The notes under the pieces are model-generated. The model was not told the origin of the DNA. It worked only from the letters and a program-made list of their open reading frames with translations, and did not search any database. A stretch of 64,000 nucleotides of DNA from positions 25,840,869 to 25,904,868 of the forward strand of contig NC_088779.1 of assembly GCF_954871325.1 (NCBI RefSeq), in the 5' to 3' direction. Source of the DNA: Gordionus sp. m RMFG-2023. Lineage: Eukaryota; Nematomorpha; Gordioida; Chordodea; Parachordodidae. The first letter of the stretch is position 1; every line of letters starts with the position of its first letter. This document shows, one piece after another, positions 1 through 12,791 of the stretch. A program made the translations under genes and the position numbers.

Positions 1-1
1 T

Positions 2-454
2 AAATATTATGACATTGGAACAGAAACATCATTTGATGATTTTTGTAATTTAATAAATATATTAAAATTACCGATAGAAATTGAAGCCTCGTTTGAAGAG
101 ATTGTAATTTTTTCCATTTTTTATGATTCGCCAGAATACTTAAAATTAGATGGTCTAATAGCAGAGGAGAAATGGGTGGAATTTTTTCGTAATAACGATA
201 AATCCCCATGCTTGGAAAAAATTTGCGAGTATGTTTTCTCCTTACCTCATTTTAATGCCTCATCGGAGCGCATTTTTAGCCTGATGAGGACTGCCTGGAG
301 AAAGGAGAGAAATCGAATTGCTTTAACAACATTAGAGACCGAGTTAATGGTTAAACAAAATTATAAAATGTCATGCCAGGAATTTTATAAATATCTTAAT
401 AACGACGGTAAACGTTTAGTTCCATTATTTAAATCTCAAATAAAATATAATTAA
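2..454 (+). mobile_element. hAT transposase, C-terminal part, cut by window edge
   Basis: An open frame runs from base 2 to a TAA at 452-454 with no start of its own, so the gene continues to the left of the window. The C-terminal half carries the hAT dimerisation signature: ICEYVFSLPHFNASSER, then RIFSLMRTAWRKERNRI and a run of short helices. In this family that region holds the last conserved part of the RNase-H-like transposase core and the dimer interface. No terminal inverted repeat could be recognised downstream, so the right end of the element is not fixed. The frame is undamaged within the window, so this copy may be younger than the other hAT pieces here. It is not a host gene by any feature I can see. 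Confidence 0.85.
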
Positions 455-1806
455 CTATAACTATTTGACTTTCTATATTTTATGAAATCTTATTTATACA
501 TTTGCATAAAATTAAATAAATTTATTTTTTACATTGTAAAATTAATATTTTGAATATTTTGGCAAATCATAAAAATAAAAAAGCATTACAATCTCCTCCA
601 ACATGACATCATATTAAATCTTATTAATAATTATCCGATAATAGTCATAATATTCTTACTTTGGTATTTCTGCAGCATAACTTAGTGATCCTTTATTAAA
701 TTATATTCTTCTGATTGCAACTGCATATTAACAGCATATAGTAGATTTCCTATATGTAAAATTCCTAAATATACTTCTGCCATTTATTTTTGAAAATTTT
801 TTTCAAAATATTAGAACAGCTTTTATAATATATATATTTTTTAAAGGTTTGTAAAATTTTAAAATTCTACAATGGCGCGTATTAGGAGGAACCTGTCAAC
901 CAACATTATGCTGACTCAATTCTGTAAATACACTCTGGTTTTTGCCAAATTCACTGAGGAATTATCAGATCAAAAAGCTGCCATGCAATTTATTGGTAAT
1001 GCCAAATCTGCCATATTTACCATTATATATGGTTAGCTATGTCTTTGGATATTTCATATCTGGAGAAATTTTTTTTAATAGTTTTATTGAAATGACATTA
1101 ATTTTGTTGAAATAGGGGAGGATCAAGGGAAATGTTTTGATATCTCCTTATTAGATGCATCTGTTAGAATTGCATATGTTTGCACATCTTTCAAATCGTC
1201 AGGAATTGACCTTCTGGATTTATATCCTAAAACATTGATGATAGCCTTGCTCATTTGTGTTCTACAAAGTATACTTTTCATTTATATTAGTCGTTAAATA
1301 TTATGGGGAAAGATTCTACCAACATTGTGATGTTAAGTATCTCTCTGAATGTTGTACTGCATGATAGGTATTTACCATTTCCGCAACTGTAGTTGCATCT
1401 GTATTATTTCTTATTTTTGAAGAATTTTGCAATAGATGTTGATAGACTGCCCTGTACTGATTTATGCTTTGAAGATTTTTGATTCCTCAAATTATCATAT
1501 TCCCTTCCCCCATTGTATTAACTAAATACTGTAGAACAACTTCCCCGCTCTGATTATAATTATTTTTTACATTGTAAATTTAAAATTGTTTGTTTTTTTA
1601 TAAAATCTTATTTATACATTAACATTAGCATAAAATATATTTTTTTACATTGTAAAATTACAATTTTTTTATAAAATTTTATCTTGTTTACATCTTTTGT
1701 ATTTAAAAAAGATCGTTGGTTATTATTTTTAAACAAAATTAATATATTATAATAAATCAATATGTTATTTTAATAATAAAGATAGTATTTAAGAAATTTT
1801 GTGTCG
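455..1806. other. AT-rich stretch, no gene seen
   Basis: Mostly A/T runs. Positions 870-1,560 are somewhat less AT-rich and look like decayed transposon sequence, but no frame of useful length or recognisable motif remains. Confidence 0.5.
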
Positions 1807-1817
1807 TACAATAATTA

Positions 1818-2148
1818 CCTATTTTGAAAAATAGTTGCGTATTTTATTTTGGAAAATAGTTACCTATTTTATTTTGAAAAAGAGTTGGATATTTTATTTT
1901 GAAAAATAGTTGGCTATTTTATTTTGAAAAATAGTTGGCTATTTTATTTTGAAAAATAGTTGGCTATTTTATTTTGAAAAATAGTTGGCTATTTTATTTT
2001 GAAAAATAGTTGGCTATTTTATTTTGAAAAATAGTTGGCTATTTTATTTTGAAAAATAGTTGGCTATTTTATTTTGAAAAATAGTTGGCTATTTTATTTT
2101 GAAAAATAATTACCTATTTTATTTTGGAAAATAGATTCGATTTTATAT
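1818..2148. repeat. 25-bp minisatellite, about 13 copies
   Basis: Tandem copies of a 25-base unit read as GTTGGCTATTTTATTTTGAA followed by AAATA. Central copies are almost identical and those at both ends are diverged (GTTACC or GTTGCG in place of GTTGGC), the usual pattern of an array growing in its middle. Confidence 0.95.
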
Positions 2149-2179
2149 TTATAAAAAATAATAAGCGGATAACTAAGTC

Positions 2180-2385
2180 AATTCTAAATCCCGGCCGCAG
2201 GCCGGTCCTTTGCAGGCCTTCGGCCCGTAAATTTTTTTTTTATAGCAATTTTCATATTTCTCCCACAATTTTTATATTACTCCCACAAAATACCGAATTT
2301 CTCCCACAATTTGAAAATTTTGACCTGGCAACCCTGGTCGTGACCCACCGTGGTGTAATTTCACGGCCCGCGCCCACCTCTAATC
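2180..2385. repeat. GC-rich transposon end, hAT-like
   Basis: A sudden GC-rich patch (CCGGCCGCAGGCCGG) is followed by three degenerate copies of a CTCCCACAA motif and a terminus that reads TAGAGGTGGGCGCGGGCC on the minus strand. TAGAGGTGGGC-type ends are common in hAT elements. The partner end was not found. Confidence 0.4.
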
Positions 2386-2944
2386 ATAATTATTTAATTG
2401 ATTAGATAAAAAAAAATTATTGATAAAATGGTTAAATTATTAAGAAATCGATTTTTCATGGTATTAAGAAGTCTTGGCAGTATATGATGTAGTAAGAATT
2501 TATCATCTCTTATATTATGCCATGTGCAATTATTAAATAAGCATTTGTATTATTTTGGTTAATATTTTTAGGCATATTTTGAAATTGGTAAAATAATTTT
2601 ATGACAAGAAATCAACCCCTTATTTACTAAACATCGACCAAAATTTATTAAAATGTAATAAGAAACCCCATTTATTATTGAATTTAATATGTATACGGAA
2701 TCACGAGGTCGAGTCCTATATCATAAACCAGAAATCACTTGGTTATGGAAGTAAAACAATAAAAGAATTAAATAAAAATTTTTTAAAGTACCCCCATTCA
2801 AATTTTTAGAAGCAATTGCTTCGGATCCTTACCTTTGTTGGGGCCACTGGTCCCCGTGTTGGGTTCACTCGTTCCTAAAAAAAATTCCATAAAAATAACT
2901 TTTGAAAAAAGTATTAGTTATATATTTTTTGAAATTTAAAACTA

Positions 2945-3048
2945 CTATAAAAATATTAAGCCCGGCCCGGGGGGAACCCGATTAGTTTAAATAAAATTAG
3001 GCCCGACGAACTCGGGCTGGGTACGGGCCGGACCTAACTTTGCAGATC
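2945..3048. repeat. GGCCCGG-rich terminal fragment, same family as 25,023-29,273
   Basis: This is a GC-rich block with GCCCGGCCCGG and GGGCCGGACC. It ends in TTTGCAGATCTCTAC, which on the minus strand resembles the CAGAGACCTGCAG terminus of the large element at 25,023-29,273. It appears to be a solo end or an old deletion copy. Confidence 0.5.
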
Positions 3049-3055
3049 TCTACTA

Positions 3056-3880
3056 TACATAGTATGTATTGACTGGCCAGAAAAACAACTTTCACATAAT
3101 CTCATTTAGCTCATAAAGTATTATACATAAAGCTTTGATTCAAATTTTATTTTAAAGATTAATATTTAGGCTACACATTGATATAAAATTTGTTTGGTTA
3201 AACATAAATTTTAACACCTTTTTTCAAAAAAAGCAAAAACATGGCAATTCATGGCACATTTCCCCTAATTAAATATCGATAGCGATTTTCCATGAAATTA
3301 GGGAAATGTAGATTATACTTTTAACGATTAGGGAAATAGGAGATATTAAATAAAAATATTTATTTATATATTCACACATAAACCGTCACTTTTTTTATTA
3401 TTTACCAATGAGGAAAATTATGTGAATGCCATATATATCGCTACTAAAATAGCAAATGTTTCAAACAAAAATCGCGTTTTCAAATTGTTCATAATATTAT
3501 TAATAGTCCATGTTCAAAAAATGTTGGCCATAAAATTACATGGAAAAATAGTTGTGCTACCAATAATATTGGGAATAGTATTTCCAATATTTTAAATACG
3601 GCTCCTTCTTTTATTTCATATTTAAATGATCGTGGGCGTCAAAACATTATTTATTCTCAAATAAGGAGAAAACAACTTTAAATTAGGTGATCACGTATTA
3701 TTACCTATCCATAAAATTTTCTTTAAAAATTAGCCTCAGCTTAAATTCTGCATATAATATAAGTAGAATATAATTTTTTTTATTGAAAATACTAATAGTA
3801 GTGTGTATAAGATATTGACTAGAAAATAATTAAATTAACAAGTTTTTTTTAACTTCTTATCAAATACAAAAATATTTTCG
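3056..3880. other. AT-rich stretch, no gene seen
   Basis: No frame of useful length, no RNA gene and no clear repeat boundary were recognised. Confidence 0.5.
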
Positions 3881-4900
3881 ATAATTATAATGTGATTTTT
3901 AATTTTCGTGAGAATGTTGCCAATTCATCAAGAATTTCGTTTGTAAAATATTTTCGATAATTATAATGTGATTTTTAATTTTCGTGAGAATGTTGCCAAT
4001 TCATCAAGAATTTCGTTTGTCGTTGGAACCAAATCTCTGTGGATATTTAACAAAGCTAACCCATTTAGCCGAGATTCAGTACTTCATAAATATGTTTTCA
4101 ACCTTTTCAAGTTGGAAAAAGTCCTTTCATTCGTACATAGTTATAATAGGCAAACATGCAAGAATATAAAACAACTTCAAAATATCAGGAAATTGAGCCA
4201 AAGTTTCTTTACACCGATTGAGCGCATCAATAGCATGCTCAGGTAAAATAGCTAAACATAGTAAATATTTATACCACAATTTGAATTCACTGATTAAATT
4301 AATTACAGTATTAATCTCATAGGAATAAAATTTTCCTAAATATTTAATTTTACCAATAGTGGCATTAGAAAACGAAGAAGGATCTTTGGGTAATAAAACT
4401 TGAAGATTGCTAAAGATTTGTTTTTTATCTAAAAACTGTACTTTTATTTGCGATAAAAAAGTATCTAAGAATGAGATGAAAATGGATATTTTATAATATT
4501 CTTCAGTTGAGCCAATATTTAATTTACATCTCAATAATGGCCTAGGTGCTAGACAATGTTTAATTATTGTTATATCATAAAATTTAGCCTTCGATTCAAC
4601 GTCTTGATAAATATTATGGAAATATTTATCTACATTCATTTTTATTGTATCTACCTGTTCATATATATTTTCTGCCAAATCAATAACCTGAACCAAATCT
4701 AAATTTAGTTTTTGTAAATTTCTACAAAGTAGTGAGCTAAAAATAATTTATTGATGCAACTAGCAAGCAGCAATGATAAACTCTGATTGATCAATTGAAT
4801 TCAATAATGATATCGCTTCTGACGACACATTATTTTTTTTCATGCTCAGCTTTATTTAACTTTTGTATTTCTATTTCTTCTGTTCTACAAAATGGAAGTA
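3880..4900 (-). mobile_element. hAT-like (ZMYM/DUF4371 type) transposase relic
   Basis: On the minus strand an open frame of 189 residues (4,127-4,696) has the pattern of the domesticated-looking hAT branch: CLAPRPLLRCK, then EEYYKISIFISFLDTFLSQI, then an EFKLWYKY helix. Downstream (4,126-3,880), in shifted frames, come remnants of the C-terminal dimerisation block, including NEILDELATFSRKLKI. That block is interrupted by a local direct duplication: about 48 bases beginning AATTTTCGTGAGAATGTTG occur at 3,898-3,945 and again from 3,972. The frame changes and the duplication show that the copy is dead. The N-terminal zinc-finger part was not found. Confidence 0.75.
3898..4019. repeat. Direct duplication inside the hAT relic
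   Basis: A segment of roughly 50-70 bases (AATTTTCGTGAGAATGTTGC to TTTCGTTTGT, with part of its upstream GATAATTATAATG context) occurs twice, nearly identical. This is a recent local tandem duplication. Confidence 0.85.
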
Positions 4901-5142
4901 AAAATGAAAAATATTTAAAAAATAGATATTTATTAATAATTAAAATATTATAAAAAATACTTATTAATTCTAACTCACTAATAATTTTGAATTTTATAAA
5001 ATAAATATAAATATATATAATAATAAAATAAATTATCGTTTGATCTCAATCTCTTTGACTAAATATGTTTCCATTTTATTAATATTTTTGAATAATATGT
5101 TGGAAAATTGATATTCAAATACTTGTAAACTTTTGATTGAAG

Positions 5143-5218
5143 GGGGGGGGGTAAGGAGGGGGGGGGGGGTAAGGGAGAGGGGGGAGAGGGAGGGAAGGGG
5201 GTAAGGGAGGGGGGGGTA
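5143..5218. repeat. G-rich low-complexity tract
   Basis: Runs of 4 to 10 G separated by A or TAA, all on the plus strand. It could form G-quadruplexes, but nothing indicates a function. Confidence 0.9.
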
Positions 5219-6323
5219 AAATTTTTATTAGCTAAAATGATATTTATGAAAACAGTCAAATTTACGATGGGAATGGGAATTTCCCCCTTTTTCCCCCAGA
5301 GGTTGCGCGCCTGATACCGATATAATTATCATTTACCCAAGGACATCCTCATTTAATTTATAATTTAGCAACTTTAAAATATAAATTTTATTTTACCCTT
5401 TTGTGCCAAAAAATTTCAAAAATGTTAAAAAATAACGAATATAACAACACATTAATAGTATAGTATCTTAAAAAGATCATATTATGAAAATAACATAAAA
5501 AAGTCTACTATAAATATTTAAAAATAAATTATTTAGAAAAAACCACTGCTTTTAATATACATAAAAAATAGATAATTTTAGAAAAAGATAAAAAAAAAAC
5601 TATAAAAGATTTCATTTCATTTCACACCTAGCTTTGATTTATAAATATTATGATAATTTAAACAATAAAATTATTCTATGCGTATCATTATTAATAAATA
5701 AAAATGATTTTCAATTTATTATGGCCTAAAAAAACCAATGGATTAGATAGGAAGCCCCTTGAAGTGGTCTATGCCACAATTTATAATTATAATAATGGCA
5801 CAAATAAAATTATTTTTTATTTGACAAAAATTTAGGCTAAGTCGATTAACAACACTATGTATATATTTTATATATTTTGCTTTTCGCGCAAATTTTTTAA
5901 CTTTAACTTATAATATTATAAATGAATCTTAATATAGAACCCTTTATTATTACATATGACTACTAATCAGTTACATAGTAAATTTTCTGACCTATTTTAC
6001 CGCGTAAATTATTTTGGCGCGAAAATTTATATTGTGTCTTATAAGTTTCCTTTTATATAAAAATCAATTTTTTAAATAGAAATTCTTATATTTATTTAAA
6101 GTACAAGTATTTAATGTCAGCTGTTCCCTATATTTCAAAATTGACATTTTTTCTAATTTTTAATTACATTTTTTTAATATTAAACTTTGATATTATTTTT
6201 CAAAAAAATATGAACCAGATAACTAAAATATTCCTATATTCTTTTCCGTTTTTATATTTAAAAAAAAATTAATTAAAAATATTTTAATCGATAATATATG
6301 TACGTTACATATAAGACACTAAA
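5219..6323. other. AT-rich stretch with a diverged MITE fragment
   Basis: Positions 5,665-5,775 match 38,252-38,355 inside the GGGGAGAC MITE (shared ATGCGTATCATTATTAATAA and flanking bases), so an old copy of that family lies here. Otherwise nothing was recognised. Confidence 0.55.
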
Positions 6324-8070
6324 ATGATTTCTTCATCTGATTATTCTTCTGATGATAGCTTAATAGAAGATGACCACGATAATGAGGATGATAATTCAAC
6401 ATTTTTAGATAATTTTACTATTATAAGAGATATATTATGGATGAAAAAAAATTTAAATATCCCTAAAAATTATCTAAAATTAAATGGAAAGTCCACTTTA
6501 TCCAGCGAGATACTGGCTTTACATACTCCCTATCAATGTTCACCATATTTTTTGAATGATAATTTCCTAGATTTAGTAGTTATCGAATCAACCAAATATG
6601 CAGCAATAAAAAATATTAACAAACCTATAAATATTTCTATAATGGAGTTAAGGAAATTCATTGGAATTAATATTCTCATCCAATTACCGTCCATAAGAGA
6701 CTATTGAAAAGATGTAATTGGCAATGATCTTATAAAAAAGTCTATGACTATCACTAAATTTGAAAGCATTAGATCCATTCTTCATTTTAATGACAATAAT
6801 AATTCTATAGCAAAAGGTCAACCAGGCCATAATAGGCTTATAAAAGTAGACTCAATTGTGAAACATTTTCAAAATTAGGTTTCGTACAATTCCTAAAGAT
6901 GCTTATCAATCGATGAGCAAATTTGCTCAACCAAAACTCGTATACATTTAAAACAATACATGCCAATGAAACCTCACAAATGGGGCTTTAAATTCTTCAT
7001 TTTATGCGGTGTATCAGGATTTGCCTATGATTTTGAGTTATATTTTGGGCAGGAAAATGATTATGAAAAAAGACCAACAACAGAACCAGATTTAGGAGCG
7101 TCTAGCAATATTGTTGTACGTCTAAGCCGAACAATACCTATAAATCAAAATTTTAAGCTATATTTTGATAATTACTACACCTCAATAAACCATTTGATAT
7201 ATTTGGCAAAAAGAAGCGTAATAAATATATTATATATTTAATTTTTCAAGTATATTTATAGGTATATACAGTCTTGGTACTGTAAGGAGGAGTAGGATCC
7301 CAAATTGTAAGCTTCCTACAGAGATCGAAATGGAAAAAGAGATCAGAGGGTCATCCTTTGAACACATGGCAAATATTGAAGGGATAGATATAACATCCTT
7401 AGTGTGGAAAGATAATAAAACGGTAACCTTTTTGTCAACATTGTACGGGAAATTACCCCAGAGTCATATTGAACGATATTACCGCAAAACCAAGAAAAGA
7501 CTAAATATAGCTTGTCCCATGCTTGTCAAACAATATAACAAACATATGGGAGGGGTTGATTTATTAGACAGCAATATTGGAAGATATCATAATACAACCA
7601 GATCTAAAAAGTGGTATATAACAGTCTTCCAACACCTTTTTGATATGGCAGTTGTAAATTCCTGGTTATTATATCGACGTATTTAAGGTGAGAAAGCCAA
7701 ATCAGATGACAATTCTGTTTTTTCTCTATCAGAATTTTGCCAAGAAGTAGCCACAACAATGTGTCACGTTGAAGCTACAATAGAATTGAAACGCGAACGT
7801 CCTTCTTCTATGGTCGAAAATCTAATAGAAGGTGATTATTTATTTATTATTGTATTATATTTTCATTTAGATAAAAAAAAGAAGGGGGCTTAAGTCTTTC
7901 GTACCGTCTACAGATATTCGCACGGATCAAATTTGACATTTCCCAGAGTGGACGAATAATCGTCAAAGGTGCAAAAATCCACTATGTAAAGGTGTTACAC
8001 ATGTAAAATTCTCGAAATGTCAATGTGCACTACGTTTCCATGCAAATAAAAACTGTTTTATTTTAGTTCA
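6324..8070 (+). pseudogene. piggyBac transposase, decayed (DDE_Tnp_1_7)
   Basis: Broken frames add up to most of a piggyBac transposase. The N-terminal part is acidic (SSDDSLIEDDHDNEDD) and runs to LPSIRDY, where the tryptophan of the usual IRDYW has become TGA (6,705-6,707). Later come LSIDEQ with QYMPMKPHKWGFKFFILCG (first catalytic Asp), LYFDNYYTS (second Asp) and YNKHMGGVDLLD with KKWYITVFQHLFDMAVVNSW (third Asp). A Cys-rich tail at 7,960-8,060 (CKNPLC, then CQC) matches the family's C-terminal finger. At least one frameshift lies near 6,890, and the frame changes again between 7,240 and 7,270. TTAA-flanked ends were not located. It is a dead DNA transposon. Confidence 0.9.
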
Positions 8071-8242
8071 TACCAATATATAAAATACAATAAATTGCTT
8101 GTTAATTACAATTTATGACTTATATGTAACATACATTATTATGGTCAAAATAAAAAAAAATAGAAAAATATTTCTGATCAATTATCGATTAATATGTCAA
8201 AGGGAATACCCGAGATTTTTTTCTAACTTATTGCAAACATCG

Positions 8243-8250
8243 GTTAAATT
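8243..8250. repeat. Target-site duplication, left copy, of foldback element
   Basis: GTTAAATT directly precedes the element; an identical copy follows it at 9,874-9,881. Confidence 0.85.
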
Positions 8251-9873
8251 GGGTATGACTAAAATACGCGTCTCCGAAAACTACGCGTCCCTACGCGTCC
8301 CCGGTCAAACGGGTTTAATTTATATAATATTAATAAAAAATCTTATTTAGCTTTATAAGATGAGTCAAAAAATGTTTTTTATGATTTAAAAAAAAAATGA
8401 TAACTTAGTAAAATTTAAAAAAAATTTTTTTTACATCAAAAAACTACGCGTCCCCGGTCAAGATACATTTTTTTTTAAAAAATAAAAGCAGATTCATATT
8501 TAGATCATTAAATGAATATAGAAAATGTTTTTAACGATTTAATAAAAAAATGATAACTTAGTAAAATTTTTAAAAAATTATTTTTTAAAATTAAAAAACT
8601 ACGCGTCCCCGGTCAAGATACATTTTTTTTTTAAAAATAAAAGCAGATTCATATTTAGCTCATTAAATGGATACAGAAAATGTTTTTGTTGATTTTAAAA
8701 AAAAAGTGGTTACTTAGTAAAATTTTGAAAAAACACTTTTTTTCTTCATTTTTTGACTAAAATACGCGTCCTTACGCGTCCCCTGGTCAAGATAGATTAT
8801 TTTTATAAAAATGAATATAGAATCGGGTATAGTTTTTCAAGGAGATTACGAAAATGGTATTTATAATTTTTTATTAAAAAAAAATTAATTTTCGAAAAAA
8901 ATTTTTCTTGACTAAACTACGCGTGCCCGGTTAAGATACATTTTCTTAAAAAAAATAAAAGCAGATTAATATTTAGCTCATTAAATGGATACAGAAAATG
9001 TGTTTTTTTATTTTTAAAAAAAGTTATAACTTAGTAAAATTTAAAAAAACCCTTTTTTTTAAAAAAATTATAAATACCATTTTCGGATCCTTGAAAAACT
9101 ATACACGATTCTATATTCATTTTTATAAAAATAATCTATCTTGACCGGGGACGCGTAGGGACGCGTAGTTTAGTCAAAAAATGAAAAAAAAGTGTTTTTT
9201 CATAATTTTACTAAGTTACCACTTTTTTTTAAAATAAGAAAAAATATTTTCTATATCCATTTAATGAGCTAAATATGAATCTGCTTTTATTTTTTTTAAA
9301 AAAATGTATCTTGACCGGGGACGCGTAGGGACGCGTAGTTTTTTTAAGTAAAAAATTAGTATTTTAAATATTTTACTAAGTTACCACTTATTTTTTAAAT
9401 CAAAAAAAACATTTTCTGTATCCATTTAATGAGCTAAATATGAATCTGCTTTTATTTTTTTTAAAAAATGTATCTTGACCGGGGACGCGTAGGGACGCGT
9501 TGGGACGCGTAGTTTTTTAATTTAAAAAAATAATTTTTTAATAATTTTACTAAATTATCATTTTATTAAATCTTAAAAAACATTTTCTATATTCATTTAA
9601 TGAGCTAAATATGAATCTACTTTTATTTAAAAAAAAAAATTGTATCTTGACCGGGGAAGCGGACGCGTAGTTTTTTGATGTAAAAAAAAATTTTTTTTTA
9701 ATTTTACTAAGTTATCATTTTTTTTAAAATCATAAAAAACATTTTTTAACTCATCTTATAAAGCTAAATAAGATTTTTTATTAATATTATATAAATTAAA
9801 CCCGTTTGACCGGGGACGCGTAGGGACGCGTAGGGACGCGTAGTTTTCGGGGACGCGTATTTTAGTCATGCCC
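8251..9873. mobile_element. Foldback-type element with ACGCGT repeat arms
   Basis: The element is 1,623 bp and ends in GGGYATGACTAAAATACGCG at both termini, flanked by GTTAAATT on each side. The left arm (8,251 to about 8,880) and right arm (about 9,057 to 9,873) are inverted copies. Each consists of a 130-165 bp unit repeated in tandem. A unit has one to three ACGCGT(C)CC motifs, TTGACCGGGG (or its complement), AAAGCAGATTCATATTTAGC, and TAACTTAGTAAAATTT between A/T runs. The spacer (8,900-9,050) is one further left-oriented unit. There is no coding capacity. Known foldback transposons (Drosophila FB, Galileo) share long inverted ends made of internal repeats. The superfamily is not decided by this sequence; an 8-bp duplication would suit hAT, P or Merlin. 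Confidence 0.85.
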
Positions 9874-9881
9874 GTTAAATT

Positions 9882-11903
9882 AAGTGTTACAACTATTTCA
9901 ACCATTTTTAAAATTTTGAAATCAAGTAAAATAATTTAACGAACCTTAATATAGATATTTAAATTAAGAGTTTCAACTATATCAACTATAGTTTTAAAAT
10001 TTTGATAGCTGGACAGAGCATACTTATGTAACATACTTATTTCAATCATTTAATTTACATTGAATAAAAACTTTATGATTTATCCATTACTAACATTGAA
10101 GGTAGAAAATATATACTTTGTTAACATATTTTATTTAATGCTTTCTAAATACTATATATATGCTTTACTCTCCATTAGCAACATATGAGAGGCTATCATA
10201 TTACAAATATATTTTTTAAATTATTTTCTGAAGGTTCCAGCAAATATATATACTCACAACTAAGTTTAAATTATTTAGAGGATTGTAATCTTTTTGATAA
10301 AAATTTCATAATATCTCAAAAATATTTCTTTGTATCAAAATTTTTTCACAATTTTGCTTTTTTTAACCTAATTAAAGCATCTGATACCCCTAATATCTAT
10401 CTTCTTTTCATAGAGTGGCCTTATAGTTTTTATATATATATAAAAAGTGTTATGTTTATAAGATAACCTGTCAAGAATGATGGGAAATAGTAAATTTCCC
10501 TTTTATTTGATGATGGGTAATCAGAAATGTCTCCTATATTATTTGATAATGGATGAATCATAAATTAACCTATTTTATGAGGTGTGAATCAGAAATTTAT
10601 CATTGTTTTGATGAGAGCTCATTTAAATTTCTTTATATTATTTTTATAGGATATATTAATGAAGTATATAATGTTAGTACCTTCAATTTGAACAAATAAT
10701 TGGAATATGTGAATCAATTCATATGCCGCCTAGTGAGAATTTAGTTAATTCCTAACACAGCCATTTCTTGACCCAGACCAGTTTCAATATTATACTAAAG
10801 TTGTCTGGTCTAGCCCAATTTTTAAATTTTTTTAAATACAAGATCCAAACATATGTTGTTGAACTTAAATAAATAACAATTTATGATCTTGGGTAGTGGT
10901 TAAATTAAAGCACTATATTTTATTGATCAAATATATATACAATTCATTTTTTTGTACAGCCTGGCCCAAAAAAATTCTCAGATGTATGGTCTTGGGACTG
11001 GTATTGCAGACCACTATACATAATATCTTAGAATGTCTTTATATGTACACAATATTAAATTATTTATAAATGTATTTTAATAAATTTATAATTTATAACC
11101 TAATAATTTAATTTTGCTAGATTAAGGTTTTGTAGGTCAAATTAATATATTTCAAAGACCTGCATACCAGGCCCTAAGCCCAGGTCCATGGGCTGGCCCA
11201 TATTTTAATTTTTTTTGTTTATATAAAACTAAAAAAAATAAATAAATTTTAGAAAGGGGTAATTTCTTTTAATGTGAAAATCTAGGCATATGTTTTTTCC
11301 CACTTTTTTTATTGGTGATTTGTATTGTATAATTAATATCATTCATTGTTAGATTATCTACAGGGCATTGTTTCCAACTTTGTATTTTAAGATTTTTGAT
11401 ATAATATATTTGTCGTATTTAAAATATGAAATCCATTGGGGATAATCATTCATTAAAAAAAATTTTTTTTTTAAACTCGGGACAGGCCTGTAAGGGGTAA
11501 ATGTAGGTCCTACACATTATTTTTAGACGATTACTTTCTTACTAATATGGAGTTTTTTAGTGTGTGAAGGTAAAAGTTCATTGGATAAATATTATATACT
11601 AGCTGTAGCTGTGTTAACCCGTCAAGAATGATCTAGAATAACACATTTATCTTTTATTTGACGTTCTTGACAAATTATAGTATTATAAAAGGTGAAATTA
11701 GATTCTACTTCACGAAACTTAGAAGAAAATTCAACTTCTATTTAAACTAAATGGATTTGATAATTAACTAAATTATTATAAAATTTTTCGAATTTCCTGT
11801 TGTCAGGATCTTCAATCGATTTCTTTGTTTGGTAAGAATATTACCCCAAATCGACCTATTATTTTTAGAAGAAGAAGAAGAACTAAAATTTGTTAGTAAA
11901 ATG
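9882..11903. other. AT-rich stretch with MITE scraps
   Basis: No gene was recognised. Two loosely similar 45-base segments, 10,465-10,510 and 11,615-11,660 (both with GTCAAGAATGAT and CTTTTATTTGA), suggest old repeat ends. GC-rich patches at 10,960-11,020 and 11,150-11,205 resemble degraded hAT-type termini. A 93-residue frame at 10,185-10,466 has low-complexity composition and no recognisable motif. Confidence 0.45.
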
Positions 11904-12113
11904 TAGTGTTGTTAAATGGCATGACCCGATTTTTGAAAACGACCCCATTACGATTTTAGTCCAAATAATAATACGTAAGATTCGAGATTTGGAAAATATA
12001 GGTCCAAACCTTTCTGATATCTATGTGCAAAATCTCCAGGCTTACATAATATACTTTTGGGTAAAATCAGGCCATTTTAGAAAATCGACCAAATCGAGCT
12101 CTTTAATAACATT
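11904..12113. mobile_element. Short palindromic MITE, copy 1
   Basis: About 210 bp with imperfect inverted ends, AGTGTTGTTAAATGGC at the left and TTTAATAACATT at the right. Internal ATTTTAGTCCAAATAATAA is mirrored by CTTACATAATATACTTTTGG. Related copies lie at 44,584-44,769 and 46,372-46,668. It has no coding capacity. Confidence 0.65.
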
Positions 12114-12791
12114 GGTAAAATGTCGCTTAGCAAAGCCCAATGGAATCTGAATGTTTCGAATTTACTGCTTTCCACATAATTTACTATCAAACTGGCCACT
12201 TTTACTTCTGAAATTTATGATATCCCTTAAAATATTTTGATCATCACCACCTTGTAAAATGCCTAATTCTTATATTATATCACAAACTTGATTAATTTCA
12301 TTACTAGTAAGACGCTCCCCTTGATATTGGGGAAACAGCATTGTTATTACGTGTATTTATATCGTTTTTTCTTTTTTTCAAACATATTTTTTTTATTTTT
12401 CTTCAGTTTTTTTAGAGTATTTTGACCAAGTCAAATACTCCTTCTGTCAATTGACTGAATTTGACCGGTTAATTGACCGACTTGCCAGCCCTGGTTATTA
12501 CTATATAGTACATAACAAAGTCAGTATCGTTTTATTATATTTTTCAAAATGTTAAAATTTTATTCTTATTTTCTCTGCAAAAATTTAAATCTAAGGAAAT
12601 CAATTATTTTTTTAAAAAAATTGGCCTTTTTGTAGTGTCTATATAGCGTTTCATGTTATGCGCTTATATGCATTTAAGATTTAAAATTTTTTAAACTAGT
12701 TCCAAAATATTTATGGGTCTCTAAGTTAATAGATTCTGAAAGTAGATAGAGAAGATAAGAAATATCACTATTTTTCAATGTAATCAAATAA
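12114..12791. other. Upstream region of the 650-residue gene
   Basis: AT-rich. A TTGACC-rich patch at 12,420-12,490 (ACTTGCCAGCCCTGG) may be a transposon end. No clear promoter element was seen near the start codon. Confidence 0.4.
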
